Positions 23,162-34,105 of a stretch of DNA of 64,000 nucleotides are shown here, piece by piece. The notes beneath the pieces are model-generated. The model saw nothing but the letters and a program-made list of their open reading frames with translations. It had not been told where the DNA came from and made no database searches. The DNA comes from Hirsutella rhossiliensis (taxonomy: Eukaryota; Ascomycota; Sordariomycetes; Hypocreales; Ophiocordycipitaceae). Numbering within the stretch: position 1 is the first letter of the stretch; each line of letters opens with the position of its first letter. Position numbers and translations under genes: made by a program. Where the stretch lies: assembly GCF_020360975.1 (NCBI RefSeq), contig NW_025408684.1:434001-498000 (forward strand), in the 5' to 3' direction.

Positions 23162-23985
23162 TCAGAACCAAGCCAGCGTCCATGTCGGCGGTAAGTTGGG
23201 CCACCGCTCTTGCCAGGCCGCGAGAATCTCCGGCACCCTCTCGTCAAAGCTGGCCCGGCTGGCGGCGCCCCCGCCGTCAAATGCTGCTGAGCCGACGGCC
23301 TCCCGCTCCTCCGCGGCAGCAGCGTTGAGCGAATTGGCCAGGTCGAGAATGCCCTGCCCGCCGATATGGGCTTCTTCGTGATTGTCTTTGATGTCGACGT
23401 TGATCACGTGTACGGGACGGTTCAGCGGAGATCCCCTGCTAAGGAGGTCGTCAATGACAGCATCCCAGCAGCGCTCCTCACACGTAAAGACTACATCCAC
23501 CACGCCACCCTCGGTGCCCTCGTGGCCGCGGTCTTTGGCATGTTGCAGACGCGGGATCCCCACAGCCCAGTCCTGCCACCTTTCCGGACCCCACTTGACC
23601 TCCCTGTTCCTATCCAACATGTTGAGAATCCCATTGTTCTTGTACAAGCGCGGGTCTTTGGACTCGAGTTCCTTGTACATGCTGTCGTATGATGTCTTGT
23701 TGAACTGGTAGACATTGGGTTGAGTGATGGTCGGCCCGGGCAAGCGCACGAGAGAGCCTGTGCCAAAGGAGATGACGGGATAGTCGGCTTGTGAGAGCCG
23801 TAGATGGGCCTCCATGGATCTAAGCTCGCGTTAATACCGTAGACGGCGGCGGATGAATGACTTCTTGGCACCCACCGGTTCTGATTACTAGCACAGACGG
23901 TGCAGAACTTGAGCTTAAAAGGCCCTTGTCCACCTCCGGAGCCGTTTGACTCGGATGCCGCTGCTGCGCCATTTACGGCCTCCAT
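23162..23985 (-). CDS. SSU72: RNA polymerase II CTD phosphatase SSU72
   Basis: SSU72 dephosphorylates Ser5/Ser7 of the RNA polymerase II C-terminal domain and works in the cleavage and polyadenylation factor. Two exons (23985-23876 and 23819-23162; intron 56 bp) give 255 aa. The intron falls inside the catalytic loop codon. Once spliced, the low-molecular-weight phosphatase signature CASNQNRS (CX5R) is restored, followed by MEAHLRL. Downstream motifs include [19 protein letters not shown], and [17 protein letters not shown] carrying the family's acidic residues. The C-terminal part is longer and more Ala-rich than in yeast (206 aa), which is common in filamentous fungi. Confidence 0.95.
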
Positions 23986-26686
23986 ATTGAGCAGTTATCC
24001 GGGTGAGTGTGCCAACCAAGAGCTCCGAGGTGCACTCTTGGGCATTATTCGGGTGCGATTAGGGTGGCTCTAGTTTGCGTCAGCTTGTTGTGGCTCGGGC
24101 GACAAAGAGCAGAGTAGAGAAAATGAGGCATAGCAAGGGTCAGAGGAAGTTTTGCGTATAATGATGTGTCTCTCAACAGAAGGAGTTCAGACAGCTCCAA
24201 TAAACATGTTCATCATGAAATGGTCGAGCGGGCGAGCGGGTCGCAATGTGAGGCTTACCTTGAGTCTTCTGCGGCGCGGTCCGTATGCCTGCTTCAGATT
24301 AATGGCGCCGCGGCTGTCATCAAGACGTTTTTCGATCGGATGGCAGCGGCCGCATGGGCATGGTGCCCTACTTGCGCTCGGGTGGATTGAAAGAGAAATG
24401 TGTGTTTTGCTGTTGCACATCGTGTGACGGGTGAAAAGCTCGAGGTGTGGGCCGCCCCGAGGCGGCTCTCGGCTAAACATCGGTTATATCCGGTCCCCGT
24501 CTTTTTGTCTCGGCAAGTCCTTTCAGTGGCTCGTCGGTTGCCGGTCTACTGTACCGATATTTGCCCCAAGTTTGCATCAAGAGAAAACGGCCAATAACCC
24601 GAATATCGGACGATTGACTCATGAACTATCTCCGTGGTTGGTATCAGCCTTACCGATTGATGCTCTCGAACGTCTTGCAGACACGGAGCCCTCTCCCGAG
24701 CGATCATGATGCCCGCAGAAATCACTGGAACTTTGTCCGCGATACGTTTGCTGCCCGTCTGCCCCCGTTATGAACGCCCTGTCTCGCATAACGATATTTT
24801 GTCGGTGAGGGCTTCGAAGCTGCTCGATAAAGCTGGCCGAGTCCGCTATGAGCAATCAGCTTGGCACTGACGCGCCAGCCAGCCATGTGCTTGTTAAACG
24901 GACCTGTCGCTGCGGCCTGCAACTAATCTGATTCCTCACGAATTCAACGCCCCATAGCACTCGGAGACGCGCATTCAGGGGCATGGCATGGCGGCCAACG
25001 TACAGTACGACGGCGACGATAAAGACTCGAGGCTCGTGAGATGATTTGCGGCGGCCTTGACTCGATTCAGGGCGAGCCAATCACGTGGCCTGGGGCGCGG
25101 ACGATTCCATCCTGGACTCTAGGGCGTTTCAGCATCCTCCGTGGCGCCCCCCTCCCCCGGGGGAGGAAAGACTGTTGGATGGAAGTGTGCCACGACACAC
25201 AACAGGGCCAGGAGATATGGGACGACACTGGGGCACAACAGGATTGGGGCGCCCACCAGGGAAGCTGTACAGTAAGGCCAAGCTCCCAAGTTGGGTTGGC
25301 GAGCCTTCGAATTGCCTCATTGTTGGTCCCGGGCAGTTTCAGGAGATGGCATCGCTGTTGCCGTGCAGGCCAGGGATCCCACAAGCAGCAGCAGCAATAG
25401 CAGAAAAGCACGGGACGCAATTTGGCTAGAGAAGAATGCAGGCAACATGTGTAATGCGCCTCCGGGGTGAAGAGAAAGCCCGCTTGAGCACCACGGCTTG
25501 CGTATTCGGGCGGCTGGATGTCCTCCACTTGTCATGAGTGTAAGAGACGCGCCTAGGGCGGGCGGCCGTCTGGGCCACCTGCGGGCTGGCTGCGGTGCAG
25601 AGAGTCTGGTGGAACTCTGTTGGCTCCTGTCGCGTGATAAAACAAGAGCCAGTGTCTACGGCTGATATCGCGAGCGTCTCATCAAGAAACACACAGTCGC
25701 AGCGATACAGGAAGAAGGAAAGAAGGCAAGAAAGAGACCCCTTGCTTACCCAAGTGACGCTTACAGCATTGAATCCTGTCGCTCCCTGCCTGGTAGTTGC
25801 CACCACCAGGCGGCGGAGGACGTGAGGGCGCGCACGCAGCGGACTCGAGGGCGGGCTCCAGCTGACTCGCCGGCTACACCCGCCCACTGTAGCCCTCCAG
25901 CCCCCTCCTGTCAGCCAGGTAGCAGGTCATGACGGGGACCATTAGCGCAGTACCTCCTCCACCTGTGCTGTAAACCTGTACCGAGTGCCTGCGCTACACA
26001 GCGGTGCCATCCATTATTAGGTCACCACCTCGGAGAAGCTGACCAGTAGCATCAGTGCGCGACGCGCTGACTTGGCGGGCGAGGCAAGCAGCCTGGAAAG
26101 GAAAGGTCCCATCCTTCCTTTTAGTACAACGGAAAGCACCTCGACCTCACCACCCACCCTCTCCGCCTCCTCCTCCTCCTCCTCCTCCTGCTATCGACCT
26201 TCCGCTATCTAGTCTTCGTCTACATTGTCGGTCTCGTCGCCTAGCACCCCAAACCCGATCGTCACCCGTTTCTTCCGTCATCTCCGAACGAGCCCCGCCC
26301 ACCCTTCTCGATTGCCGACGACTCACAGCGCCTTCGCGGATGCCCCGCCGCCTCTCGACTGCCAGTCGCCTCGAGCCGGGGCCTCAGACGCCGCACTCGC
26401 ATCGGATTAGAAAGCGCAGGTGCCTCGTGGACCTTGGCCGACAGCTTACTGCGTGCACGGCATTGCGCCACCGACTCCCAGCAGCAAAGCCATTGCCTGC
26501 GCCCGGCACTTGTTAGAGCCGTTCCCCCGCCCGCGGGGTCAAGGTCTCGCGGCTCACGTCCAATACCGAGCGCACATCAAGCTCTAGGCCAGGGTTGCAG
26601 TCGGGCGGCTTGCGCTGCTGGGTGCGGCTCGCCCATACTCTCTCTGCCCGACCCTCGCGCGGCGTCTCGCTGGGCCAGCAAGTGGA
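23986..26686. other. Divergent promoter region between SSU72 and the SH3 gene
   Basis: About 2.7 kb without a supportable gene. A (CTC)n microsatellite of about 30 bp lies at 26159-26190, inside the pyrimidine-rich leader of the SH3 gene. A patch at 25945-26000 (CGCAGTACCT...CTGTGCTGTAAACCTG) resembles the first 60 bases of the window. Confidence 0.4.
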
Positions 26687-28237
26687 ATGGCAATTGCGGC
26701 AATGACAGAGACTTCATCCTCGACGACCTCTGCGACGGCCCACGCTTCCTCTCCCCAACCCTCCAACCAGAACCTGCCCGCGCTACCTCCCTTGACGACG
26801 TCTACGCCATCGCGTAGAAGCAACCTCGCGCGCCCCATGTCGCATGCTTCCAAGAATAGGCTTTCGCAATACTCGGTTGGCTCCGTCCCGTCCCGGTCGC
26901 GACCGCAATCTCACGCCTTTCCCATGTTCCCCTCGAGCCTCTCGTACACGCTCGTGCGTGATTTCGCCTATCCCGCCTCTCACCCATTGCACTATGGCCC
27001 TCCGCCCGAGCCGTCCGGCCCGGCTTCTGGCTTGACGACCCCTGCCAGCGAGAACAGGCGACTGTCTGATCCTCCCGCGTCGTGGGAGCAGAGGATGCCC
27101 TGGGACTCGTGGACAGCGGATGCCTTTAACCGTGGCAACGACATCCCGCCCATCCATTTCGGAGACGGACCCCCTTACAGCGAGGATGAAGACCTGCAGA
27201 GCCCCGTGGTTGCGACCCGCCATCGGAAGCACAAGTCGACTTTGGGCACCATGAGCACTGGCAGACCAAGGACTGCAAACGACTTGGACGATCGTGGGCC
27301 CAGTCTCATGGACTCGTCCGGCTACGACAACGACCGGGGCTACTTTATCGGGAGACGCGGGGATGGAAGCGAGCAGTACTATGTGAATGAAGGAGGGGAG
27401 GCCGACGGTCCAGGCGGAGAGTTGGTGACGTACCCACCAGACCGGTCAAGGCACAGCCGCGTATACCATTATGCGCACCGACCGCCACAAGCACGCGAGC
27501 AGGGAGGATACACGTCCGACGATTCGAGCTGTCCGTCATCTCCGGGCTGCCACGACGAGGACCAGTCTCGCTATTCCAGGGACTATCAGTTCACCATCAC
27601 ATCGCCCGATGAGGAATTCCACGGGAAGGCAGTGGCACTGTTTGACTTTGAGCGAGAAAACGAAAACGAGCTGCCGCTGGTAGAAGGCCAAATCATATGG
27701 GTTTCGTACCGCCATGGCCAGGGCTGGCTAGTCGCAGAGGACCCCAAGACGCAAGAGAGCGGCTTGGTGCCCGAGGAATACGTCCGGCTACTACGAGACA
27801 TTGAGGGGGGCATGAACAGCCTGACTGGGCAGGTCGGGGAAGGGCCCGCGTCGCCAAACGAAGCCGGCACGCCCACCCAGGCGGAGCACGGCAGTCAGGA
27901 AGGCCAGCGTCCGTCGTCCACTCACGCCACCAACGGATACCATCAGCCGGTCGTGTCCATCTTCTCGACGTCGAGCAAGGACCTGAATCCTTACCCCACG
28001 GAGCAGCTCGGCATACAGGCCGGGCAAACTCCACCTCAGGTCATTCACTATCATGGACAGCGGGGCGGAAGCCAAGCCAACACGCCGACAGTTTCGCAGC
28101 ACAACGAGCCCGGTATCGCGAGAAGAGAAAGCCAAGACTCGGGCAATAAGGGCGAGGCGGGTGCGATGCCGGTGCCGAATTCGAAAGCAGCCGGGCCTGG
28201 TTGCGAAACCCAAGGGACCATAGAGACGGAGCGGTGA
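26687..28237 (+). CDS. NBP2: NBP2/Skb5-like SH3-domain protein
   Basis: An intronless ORF of 516 aa. The single SH3 domain at about residues 311-368 reads KAVALFDFERENENELPL, then VEGQIIWVSYRHGQGWLVAE and GLVPEEYVRLL, closest to yeast Nbp2 and fission yeast Skb5. Those adaptors bring the PP2C phosphatase Ptc1 to MAP kinase modules and so damp HOG and wall-integrity signalling. The rest is Ser/Pro-rich and disordered, much longer than Nbp2 (236 aa). The first 300 residues probably hold phosphorylation or docking sites. A second ATG 15 bp downstream could be the real start. The assignment rests on the SH3 domain alone, so the ortholog name is probable rather than certain. Confidence 0.85.
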   Translation: MAIAAMTETSSSTTSATAHASSPQPSNQNLPALPPLTTSTPSRRSNLARPMSHASKNRLSQYSVGSVPSRSRPQSHAFPMFPSSLSYTLVRDFAYPASHPLHYGPPPEPSGPASGLTTPASENRRLSDPPASWEQRMPWDSWTADAFNRGNDIPPIHFGDGPPYSEDEDLQSPVVATRHRKHKSTLGTMSTGRPRTANDLDDRGPSLMDSSGYDNDRGYFIGRRGDGSEQYYVNEGGEADGPGGELVTYPPDRSRHSRVYHYAHRPPQAREQGGYTSDDSSCPSSPGCHDEDQSRYSRDYQFTITSPDEEFHGKAVALFDFERENENELPLVEGQIIWVSYRHGQGWLVAEDPKTQESGLVPEEYVRLLRDIEGGMNSLTGQVGEGPASPNEAGTPTQAEHGSQEGQRPSSTHATNGYHQPVVSIFSTSSKDLNPYPTEQLGIQAGQTPPQVIHYHGQRGGSQANTPTVSQHNEPGIARRESQDSGNKGEAGAMPVPNSKAAGPGCETQGTIETER

Positions 28238-28820
28238 CACGGAACCCACAGAATCGGACTGTATATTCTCTACATGGGAGACCCGAACACCCCTGGACTT
28301 GCTTCAGGTCGTGGGTGGTAAAAGCATCCAAGCCTGGATCGGAGCCAAGCGTCGGCCACCACGCATGAGGTACCATCAAGCACACATGAGGGAGGCTATT
28401 GGCCAGCCGGTGACAAGCTGCAGGCGACCTTGGAGCCGCCAGCCCTTTGAGCTATCGGTACATTGGAATTGATCGGAATTGCTATGCGTCCATTGAGACG
28501 GCGGAAGCGGTACATGACGAAGACGTTGAAAAGAAAGGGGGGCGCTTGCTTGTCCGGCGTTGACTTGCTTGGGAAAACAGGGCTCGTGGAGGACACAAGC
28601 GCATCACGAGAAGACGCCCGTGGCCGTCTGGGCGGTTCGGAGACACGGGCTTGTATGACTTTGAATGAATGAACATTTAGGCTACTTATCTGCCTTAATT
28701 AAATGTTGAAGCCCGGATCTGCACCCATGTGAGCTTCGCCACGGAGTCTATGGCTTCATCGACGAGACGACTTGCCCGGATGCCGTATTTCCCTCGTAAT
28801 GACAGCGCGGACAGGGAGAT

Positions 28821-28857
<37 letters not shown>
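28821..28857. repeat. (AC)n/(AT)n microsatellite
   Basis: About 13 AC dinucleotides run directly into about 6 AT dinucleotides. A second short AT run lies at about 28908-28920. Confidence 0.95.
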
Positions 28858-30534
28858 AGGCTGTCTAGCCAGCCAACCCCTCAGGCTAGTCGGCCAACTA
28901 AAAGTGTTATATATATATAAACCTGGCTAGGTAACTGGTGTTCTATGCATTGTACGGAGTAGAGGTACTGCAAGTTGCGCAGGTTAGCACCTACAAAGTA
29001 CAGTGTGTCGATTGACTGCTGTTAGTAGTTGATATTACTCGTCTTCTTTTGCTGTACTGTGGCTTAGTAGGTAGCTTATGCCGAGCTCACTTGGGACAGA
29101 GGTGAGCGAGCGGACTGGACACCGGTGCGTCGACCATCTGGGTCAGGACTCAGGAACATGACGACTGTCGGGCTATGTAAACTCGTGCATCTGATGATAC
29201 GATAGTCCGTAATGAAGGCGTAAACCCCGGCTGGACTAATACCTACTGTACCTGGGTAGGTACTGTAAAGTCGGTGCCTGGGTTTTGAAGCTGAAAAGGG
29301 CAGTTGCTGCTGACCAACCTTTTTGCTCGGTATTTTCTGCCTCGCTCGCGACAGACTCACCGCCTCGCCCGTTCAACCTCCTACCCTCCTCGCTAGACAC
29401 GGCCACGTCCAGGGCCAGGCGACGCCTTTGACGAGTCTCTTCTCGGGCGACGAGGAGAGTGGATCGAGGGTCCTGCGATATGGCTCGACACCGGACCCGG
29501 CTGGCTGCCAAGCATCGACGACGATGCCGACCACGGCCGGTCCAGCTGCATCTCGAGAGGACAGATAGCAGCCGCCATTGGCGTGACAGGCACGTGGCAG
29601 CAGACGCCAACCTTGCTTTTCCTTGTCCCACGCACCTCCTGGCCGCTGCTGCTGCACATGCATATGCCACGGCGCGGGTTCCTGTTGGGTCGATCAACAC
29701 GCGGCACACGTCTATTTCGGACATCGCCCTTGCCGCCCTGTCTCGCCTGCACGCTTCCAACTTTTCCACTGTACGGAGTAGGGGGAGGGGGGGGGAGGTG
29801 AAAATTGGGGCTATCACCATGTCCCGCCCGCCCAGCATCTCCTTACTGTACGGCCCAGGCAGGCGATATCTCGAGCCAACAGCTGATTTCACCCACGCAG
29901 GCAAAACGCTTTGGGCTCCAACTCTCGCCAAGGAGTCGATTGAGCGAGGCCATCCTTTGCTCCATGGTAAAAGCCATTGGGCGCCGCCTCTCGTCGCTTC
30001 TGCTCAATGACAAAGCCGTCCCCAAGCCATGCCATGCCTTGGCTGCTCGACTGAGGCAGCCTTTGATAGGCCCGAGCGGGCTATTTGGCGCCAGCACCCA
30101 AGACGAGAGCGTGGGGGTGGATGCACGAGCCCAACCATTGCCAACTGACGCCGTCAATTTCAAGTCTCGTCGTCCCTTTGCTGCGGCTCTGCTCTGCGCA
30201 GAGCAAGACTTCATCCTTGTCCAGCTCTTGGATCCCGCGATAGCGACACCCCCATCTTGATCCATTCCTCGGAACCCCCACCGCTCTCACAAGCCGTCCA
30301 TCACAAGTCCAGCTGGCGTGTGTGTGGACCCGTGGATCGTGTGGGGACCCAGGCCATTGGCCTGCCCCCGGGGAAGGCTATCCTACTTCGTGGGGGAGAC
30401 AAGACGGGCGCAGCCATGACCGAATGAGAGCTGTCGTGGGGGGCAGCATCTGGTCTGCCGAGTCGCTCAACATCCCACGCTGTGGATGCCAGGCATCTGC
30501 TTGGGGGGGTGTGATGCATGAGACGCACTGCTCT

Positions 30535-30541
30535 TATAAAT
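30535..30541 (+). promoter_or_regulatory. TATA-like box of the aldolase gene
   Basis: TATAAAT about 200 bp before the ATG at 30738, with a second weaker CTATATAG at 30619-30626. Which one is used, if either, cannot be told from sequence. Confidence 0.4.
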
Positions 30542-30737
30542 GGCCTCTCTGCCACCTTGTCCAGCCATGGAACTCTGCGACCTCCTTTGCCCCTCTCCCA
30601 GAACGTCTCCCCTCTCAGCTATATAGACGGGCGGATCCCTGACCTAAAGCACCGATCTGGACTTTTGGTTTACCCATCGCCCTTGCTCTGGACAGTGTCG
30701 TATATCAACTTGGCCAAACGTCACCGAGACCGCAGAA

Positions 30738-31742
30738 ATGCCGACCAGGCCCGAGACCAACGACAGCAATGGCATAGTCGGGACCACCCCTCAAAACCCC
30801 TTGGAGCCCGGCATCTACGCACCGACGGTGGCCTTTTTCACGTCAAGCGACACCATTGACGTCGAGACGACAGCTGCGCATGCCAAGCGTCTTGCCCACG
30901 CCGGCATTACCGGCCTAGTGACGCACGGATCCAACGGCGAGGCGGTTCACCTCGATCGCGAGGAACGACAGGTCGTCACTCGCGCCACGCGCTCGGCCCT
31001 GGACGCTGCCGGCAAGCCGCATGTTCCCATCATCGTTGGGTGCGGAGCTCAGTCGACGCGCGAGACTCTTGGCCTCTGCCGCGATGCCGCGGCCTCGGGC
31101 GGCAGTCATGCCCTGGTCCTGCCGCCGTCCTACTACGGCGCGCTTCTGACGACGGACCTCATCGTGGAGCACTTTTGCGCAGTCGCCGACGCGAGCCCTA
31201 TTCCCCTCGTCGTGTACAACTTTCCCGCCCCGTGTGGCGGCTTGGACCTCAACTCGGACACCATCCTCCGACTGGCCAGGCACCCCAAAATTGTGGGCGT
31301 CAAACTGACTTGCGGCAACACGGGAAAGCTGGCTCGCATCGTGGCGGGGACCAAGGACTCCCACTTCCGCGTGTTTGGCGGCAGCGCCGACTTCACCATC
31401 CAGACGCTGTCCGTGGGCGGACACGGCGTCATTGCCGGCCTGGCCAATGTCGCCCCGAAAGCGTGCAACGAGGTGATGCGGCTTTGGAGCGCCGGCAGGA
31501 CCGACGAGGCCGTTGCAATACAGGCCGTCGTGGCGCGTGGCGACTGGGCCGCCATCAAGGGAGGCTTCGTGTCGGTCAAGGCTGCGCTCCAGCGGCACCA
31601 CGGCTACGGCGGGCAGCCGCGGAAGCCGTGCGCGCTGCTCGAGGGCGAGGCGCTCGAGGCGCAGATGGGCGAGTTTGCGGAGCTCGTGGAGCTTGAGCAG
31701 AGCATGGGGGGCAGTAGCGCGTGCGTGGAAAATGGAAGCTGA
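30738..31742 (+). CDS. DapA/HOGA-family aldolase (class I, Schiff base)
   Basis: An intronless ORF of 334 aa with the (beta/alpha)8 fold of the dihydrodipicolinate synthase family. Visible motifs are THGSNGEAVHLDREE (substrate carboxylate loop), LVLPPSYYG, catalytic Tyr in VVYNFPAP, Schiff-base Lys in IVGVKLTCGNTGKL, and FGGSADF. Fungi make lysine by the aminoadipate route, so this is not a lysine-pathway enzyme. Likely roles are 4-hydroxy-2-oxoglutarate aldolase, or L-threo-3-deoxy-hexulosonate aldolase (LGA1 type) of D-galacturonate catabolism. The GVYAPT-like start and the YGYGGQPRKP end resemble the latter group. No other sugar-acid gene lies nearby, so the substrate is unsettled. Confidence 0.88.
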   Translation: MPTRPETNDSNGIVGTTPQNPLEPGIYAPTVAFFTSSDTIDVETTAAHAKRLAHAGITGLVTHGSNGEAVHLDREERQVVTRATRSALDAAGKPHVPIIVGCGAQSTRETLGLCRDAAASGGSHALVLPPSYYGALLTTDLIVEHFCAVADASPIPLVVYNFPAPCGGLDLNSDTILRLARHPKIVGVKLTCGNTGKLARIVAGTKDSHFRVFGGSADFTIQTLSVGGHGVIAGLANVAPKACNEVMRLWSAGRTDEAVAIQAVVARGDWAAIKGGFVSVKAALQRHHGYGGQPRKPCALLEGEALEAQMGEFAELVELEQSMGGSSACVENGS

Positions 31743-32244
31743 TGGTGATATCTTGATGCGCCGTCTCTTATGAGGCGTGATGAGCACACATCTGCGGCGG
31801 TTCGTTTGCCGGTTTGCGGGTGCTTGCGGAGCTTGTCCTTCCAGGGACGCACCGCATTGCGTATATGTAAGTGGCTTTCCCACCCGATGTCTTCCTATCC
31901 AGCTACGAAGGGGAGAGCAGAAGGGTATCTTATAGGCAGTTGCAATAATATCTACATGTAATGACAAAAGCTCGCCGACATGGTCCAAGGCAGGATGGTG
32001 GTCTTTGGCGGTCTGGTGCACTTCTTCCTCCAACAAAGTTGCTACCACTTGTAGCACACGTAGAGGGAAGAGGAAGAACAATCATATCTGGCAACGCGTT
32101 ATACACAGGCACCAGGCACGCGCAAGATTAGATGGGACAGAAGACCCTATAATACAACGTTTATCGTCATTCACACGAGACGAGGCGGCCGGCTAACATT
32201 ACTAGGCCGCAGAAACAGACAAGCACGCAACCAAAGAAAAAAAG
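31743..32244. other. 3' flank of the aldolase gene
   Basis: Moderately AT-rich spacer with no gene; it ends where the 40-bp repeat array begins. Confidence 0.4.
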
Positions 32245-32404
32245 ACCATCCAAGCCTTTGGCCAAAAACGAGCAGCATAAACAAGCCATCCAAAGCACCG
32301 GCCAAAAACAAGCAGCAAAAAGAGGCCATCCAAAGCACCGGCCAAAAACAAGCAGCAAAAAGAGGCCATCCCAAACACCGGCCAAAAAAAAACCCACGCA
32401 ATGC
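32245..32404. repeat. 40-bp tandem repeat, about 4 copies
   Basis: Units begin with (G/A)CCATCC at 32245, 32285, 32325 and 32365, so the period is exactly 40 bp. The core is GCACCGGCCAAAAACAAGCA. Because 40 is not a multiple of three, each copy is read in a new frame, yet none of the three - strand frames meets a stop through most of the array, giving Phe/Trp/Cys/Leu-rich peptides. It lies immediately 3' of the stop codon of the orphan gene at 32441. Confidence 0.92.
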
Positions 32405-32440
32405 ACACGATCCAAAAACCGTCTATCCAACAGACAACAA

Positions 32441-34075
32441 TCAAGAGAACCAGCGTCTCGCTATCTCTGGGGCCCGGGGGTAGCCACGGCCCGGGACGGG
32501 AATGGGGATGGGGGACGGGAGCTGTGGTCGGAACCTCTGCAGCGGCTCCGGGTTTCGAAGGCGGTTCCACGCCGCAGTGACGGCGGGATGTGAGAGTATA
32601 GAGCCCGGCCTGGCTATGACGACGCGCTGGGATATGGTGGCGCCACGCTCAGCCGCGGCGATGGTGTTCAAGGTGACGGAGCCTGCCTCATCTTCGACGG
32701 AACCTGTCTCGTCTTCATCGACATCGTAGTAGGTCCGGGGAGCAGGGACAAATGAGCCCGAATGGCGGAAGCATTGCGGCTCTTCCTCGACTAGGCGAGG
32801 CCTGTTGCCATGTGGTCGAACAGGCGGGGGGCTGAGGGCAAGACTCAGATTTCGCCCCTGAGTCAAATCGTAGGGTCGTCCGCGAACAACCATGGAAGCA
32901 ATGGAGGGGGCGCCAGTAGGGCTGACATTCTTGTCTTTACCCTGGCTGCATGGCTTGTTGCAGATAACTGTGGCAGCACTCGACGGTGCCGAAAACGAAT
33001 CAATGTTCTCGTCGCCGGTCGGACTGTAGGAAGTGGTGTGGATGACCGTCCCAGCACTCGACGGCGCCGAAAATGACTCAATGTTCTCGTCGCCGGTCGG
33101 ACTGTAGGAGGCGGTGTGGATGACCGTCCCAGCACTGGAAACCGAGCAAAGTAATTCGAGGTTTTCGTCACCAGGCAAGATGTAAGAGGGGGTATGGACG
33201 ACAGTTGCGAGGAGTGGACCCTTGCCCCAGTCTCGAGTCGGGAAGCCGTTGGGAAATAGGGGTGACAGCTTCTCCGCCAGCGGGCCCGCGCCTTTGGCCT
33301 CATCCTTCTCCTCCGCTACCTCCTCGTCTACCTCCTCGATAGGGGAGCAAGGGCAGCTATAGTACTTGGAGGAGGTTGAAGAGCCGGAGGAGATACGGCG
33401 AGCCGCGATGTAGCGAGCCCAGCTCGCCTGCCTCTTCTGTTCCTCGATCTCAAGAATTTCAGACTCGGATAGCATGGGGGCGTTGAGCATAGAGAGGAGC
33501 GACGTGTCGAGAGTTGCCTCGTCGTCTCGCTGCTCACCGGCAGCAAATTGCCTAGACAGATTCTCGACGCGTCCTTTTCTGCGAAGGAGCGGCCTGGGTG
33601 AAGCCGTGGGCGAAGCTTCTTTCTCCGCCTCCTCCTGGTGCTCCTGGCTGGTCTTCGTCGTCACATCCAGCTCCTCCACAGGAGGGGTGACATTCATCTC
33701 CTCGGGACAGGCAGGCGCCCCCGGGATGGGGATTTTCACAAAATACTCGCGCGCAAAGTCATCCATGGCCTGCATCCGCCTCTCTTCCTGCTCCTGGCGA
33801 CGCGCGTCGGCAGCTGCCGCATGGAGGCGCTCCCGAGCTTGACGCTCCTCGTGGCGCGGCTTGGAAGGGCAGTGGTCCAGGTTGGGGCATGCTCCCAGAT
33901 TGAAGGGGCGCATTTGGCGCTCGCGCAAGGGGCAGAAGGTTGGGTCGGGCTTGACGCCCATGGTTGATTCATCCAACATGTTGGCATAGTCAGACCAAAA
34001 AAGGTAGCAGTGGTGCCACGCGACGGTGCGCTCAGCTCCGCAGTCGAGGCAGTTCCAGACCGTCTCCTGGCACAT
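32441..34075 (-). CDS. Orphan protein with Cys/His-rich N-terminus and 26-aa repeats
   Basis: An intronless ORF of 544 aa that I do not recognise as a named family. Residues 1-70 are Cys/His-rich, with the pattern C2, C9, C12, H21, H22, C23 and then further Cys in FCPLRERQMRPFNLGACP; a small zinc-binding domain is possible. A charged helical stretch (about 75-110, RHEERQARERLHAAAADARR) follows. The middle carries imperfect 26-aa repeats of the type GTVIHTxSYSPTGDENI: two near-identical copies, with one or two diverged ones on each side. The matching DNA period is 78 bp (landmark GGACTGTAGG at 33021 and 33099), so the repeat keeps frame. The C-terminus is Pro/Arg-rich. No signal peptide or membrane helix is seen. 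Codon use looks normal. The gene is bracketed by unrelated tandem arrays. Confidence 0.7.
   Translation of the reverse strand: MCQETVWNCLDCGAERTVAWHHCYLFWSDYANMLDESTMGVKPDPTFCPLRERQMRPFNLGACPNLDHCPSKPRHEERQARERLHAAAADARRQEQEERRMQAMDDFAREYFVKIPIPGAPACPEEMNVTPPVEELDVTTKTSQEHQEEAEKEASPTASPRPLLRRKGRVENLSRQFAAGEQRDDEATLDTSLLSMLNAPMLSESEILEIEEQKRQASWARYIAARRISSGSSTSSKYYSCPCSPIEEVDEEVAEEKDEAKGAGPLAEKLSPLFPNGFPTRDWGKGPLLATVVHTPSYILPGDENLELLCSVSSAGTVIHTASYSPTGDENIESFSAPSSAGTVIHTTSYSPTGDENIDSFSAPSSAATVICNKPCSQGKDKNVSPTGAPSIASMVVRGRPYDLTQGRNLSLALSPPPVRPHGNRPRLVEEEPQCFRHSGSFVPAPRTYYDVDEDETGSVEDEAGSVTLNTIAAAERGATISQRVVIARPGSILSHPAVTAAWNRLRNPEPLQRFRPQLPSPIPIPVPGRGYPRAPEIARRWFS
32950..33200. repeat. 78-bp in-frame coding repeat
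   Basis: Inside the orphan gene, two near-identical 78-bp units and diverged flanking units encode the 26-aa peptide repeat. The two best copies differ at only a few bases, which suggests recent duplication or conversion. Confidence 0.8.
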
Positions 34076-34105
34076 CTTGAATCTCTGCCCTGGACGCGCC
34101 TTGGT

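Larger units (their letters stand above)
28238..30737. other. Spacer between the SH3 and aldolase genes
   Basis: About 2.5 kb. It contains an (AC)n(AT)n microsatellite (28821-28857), two TACGGAGTA words (28953 and 29772) and GTAC-rich patches. Long frames at 29.3-30.3 kb look like chance ORFs on both strands. The last 200 bp carry TATA-like elements for the aldolase gene. Confidence 0.4.

Noticed and set aside
29236..30010. Overlapping long frames on both strands between the SH3 and aldolase genes
   Set aside because: Low-complexity Arg/Ala/Ser text, no domain, no splice-supported extension; likely chance in GC-rich DNA.
30915..32081. 388-codon - strand frame
   Set aside because: Antisense shadow of the aldolase plus spacer; no recognisable domain.
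32245..32404. CRISPR-like array
   Set aside because: Units are directly abutting 40-bp repeats with no unique spacers, in a eukaryotic genome.
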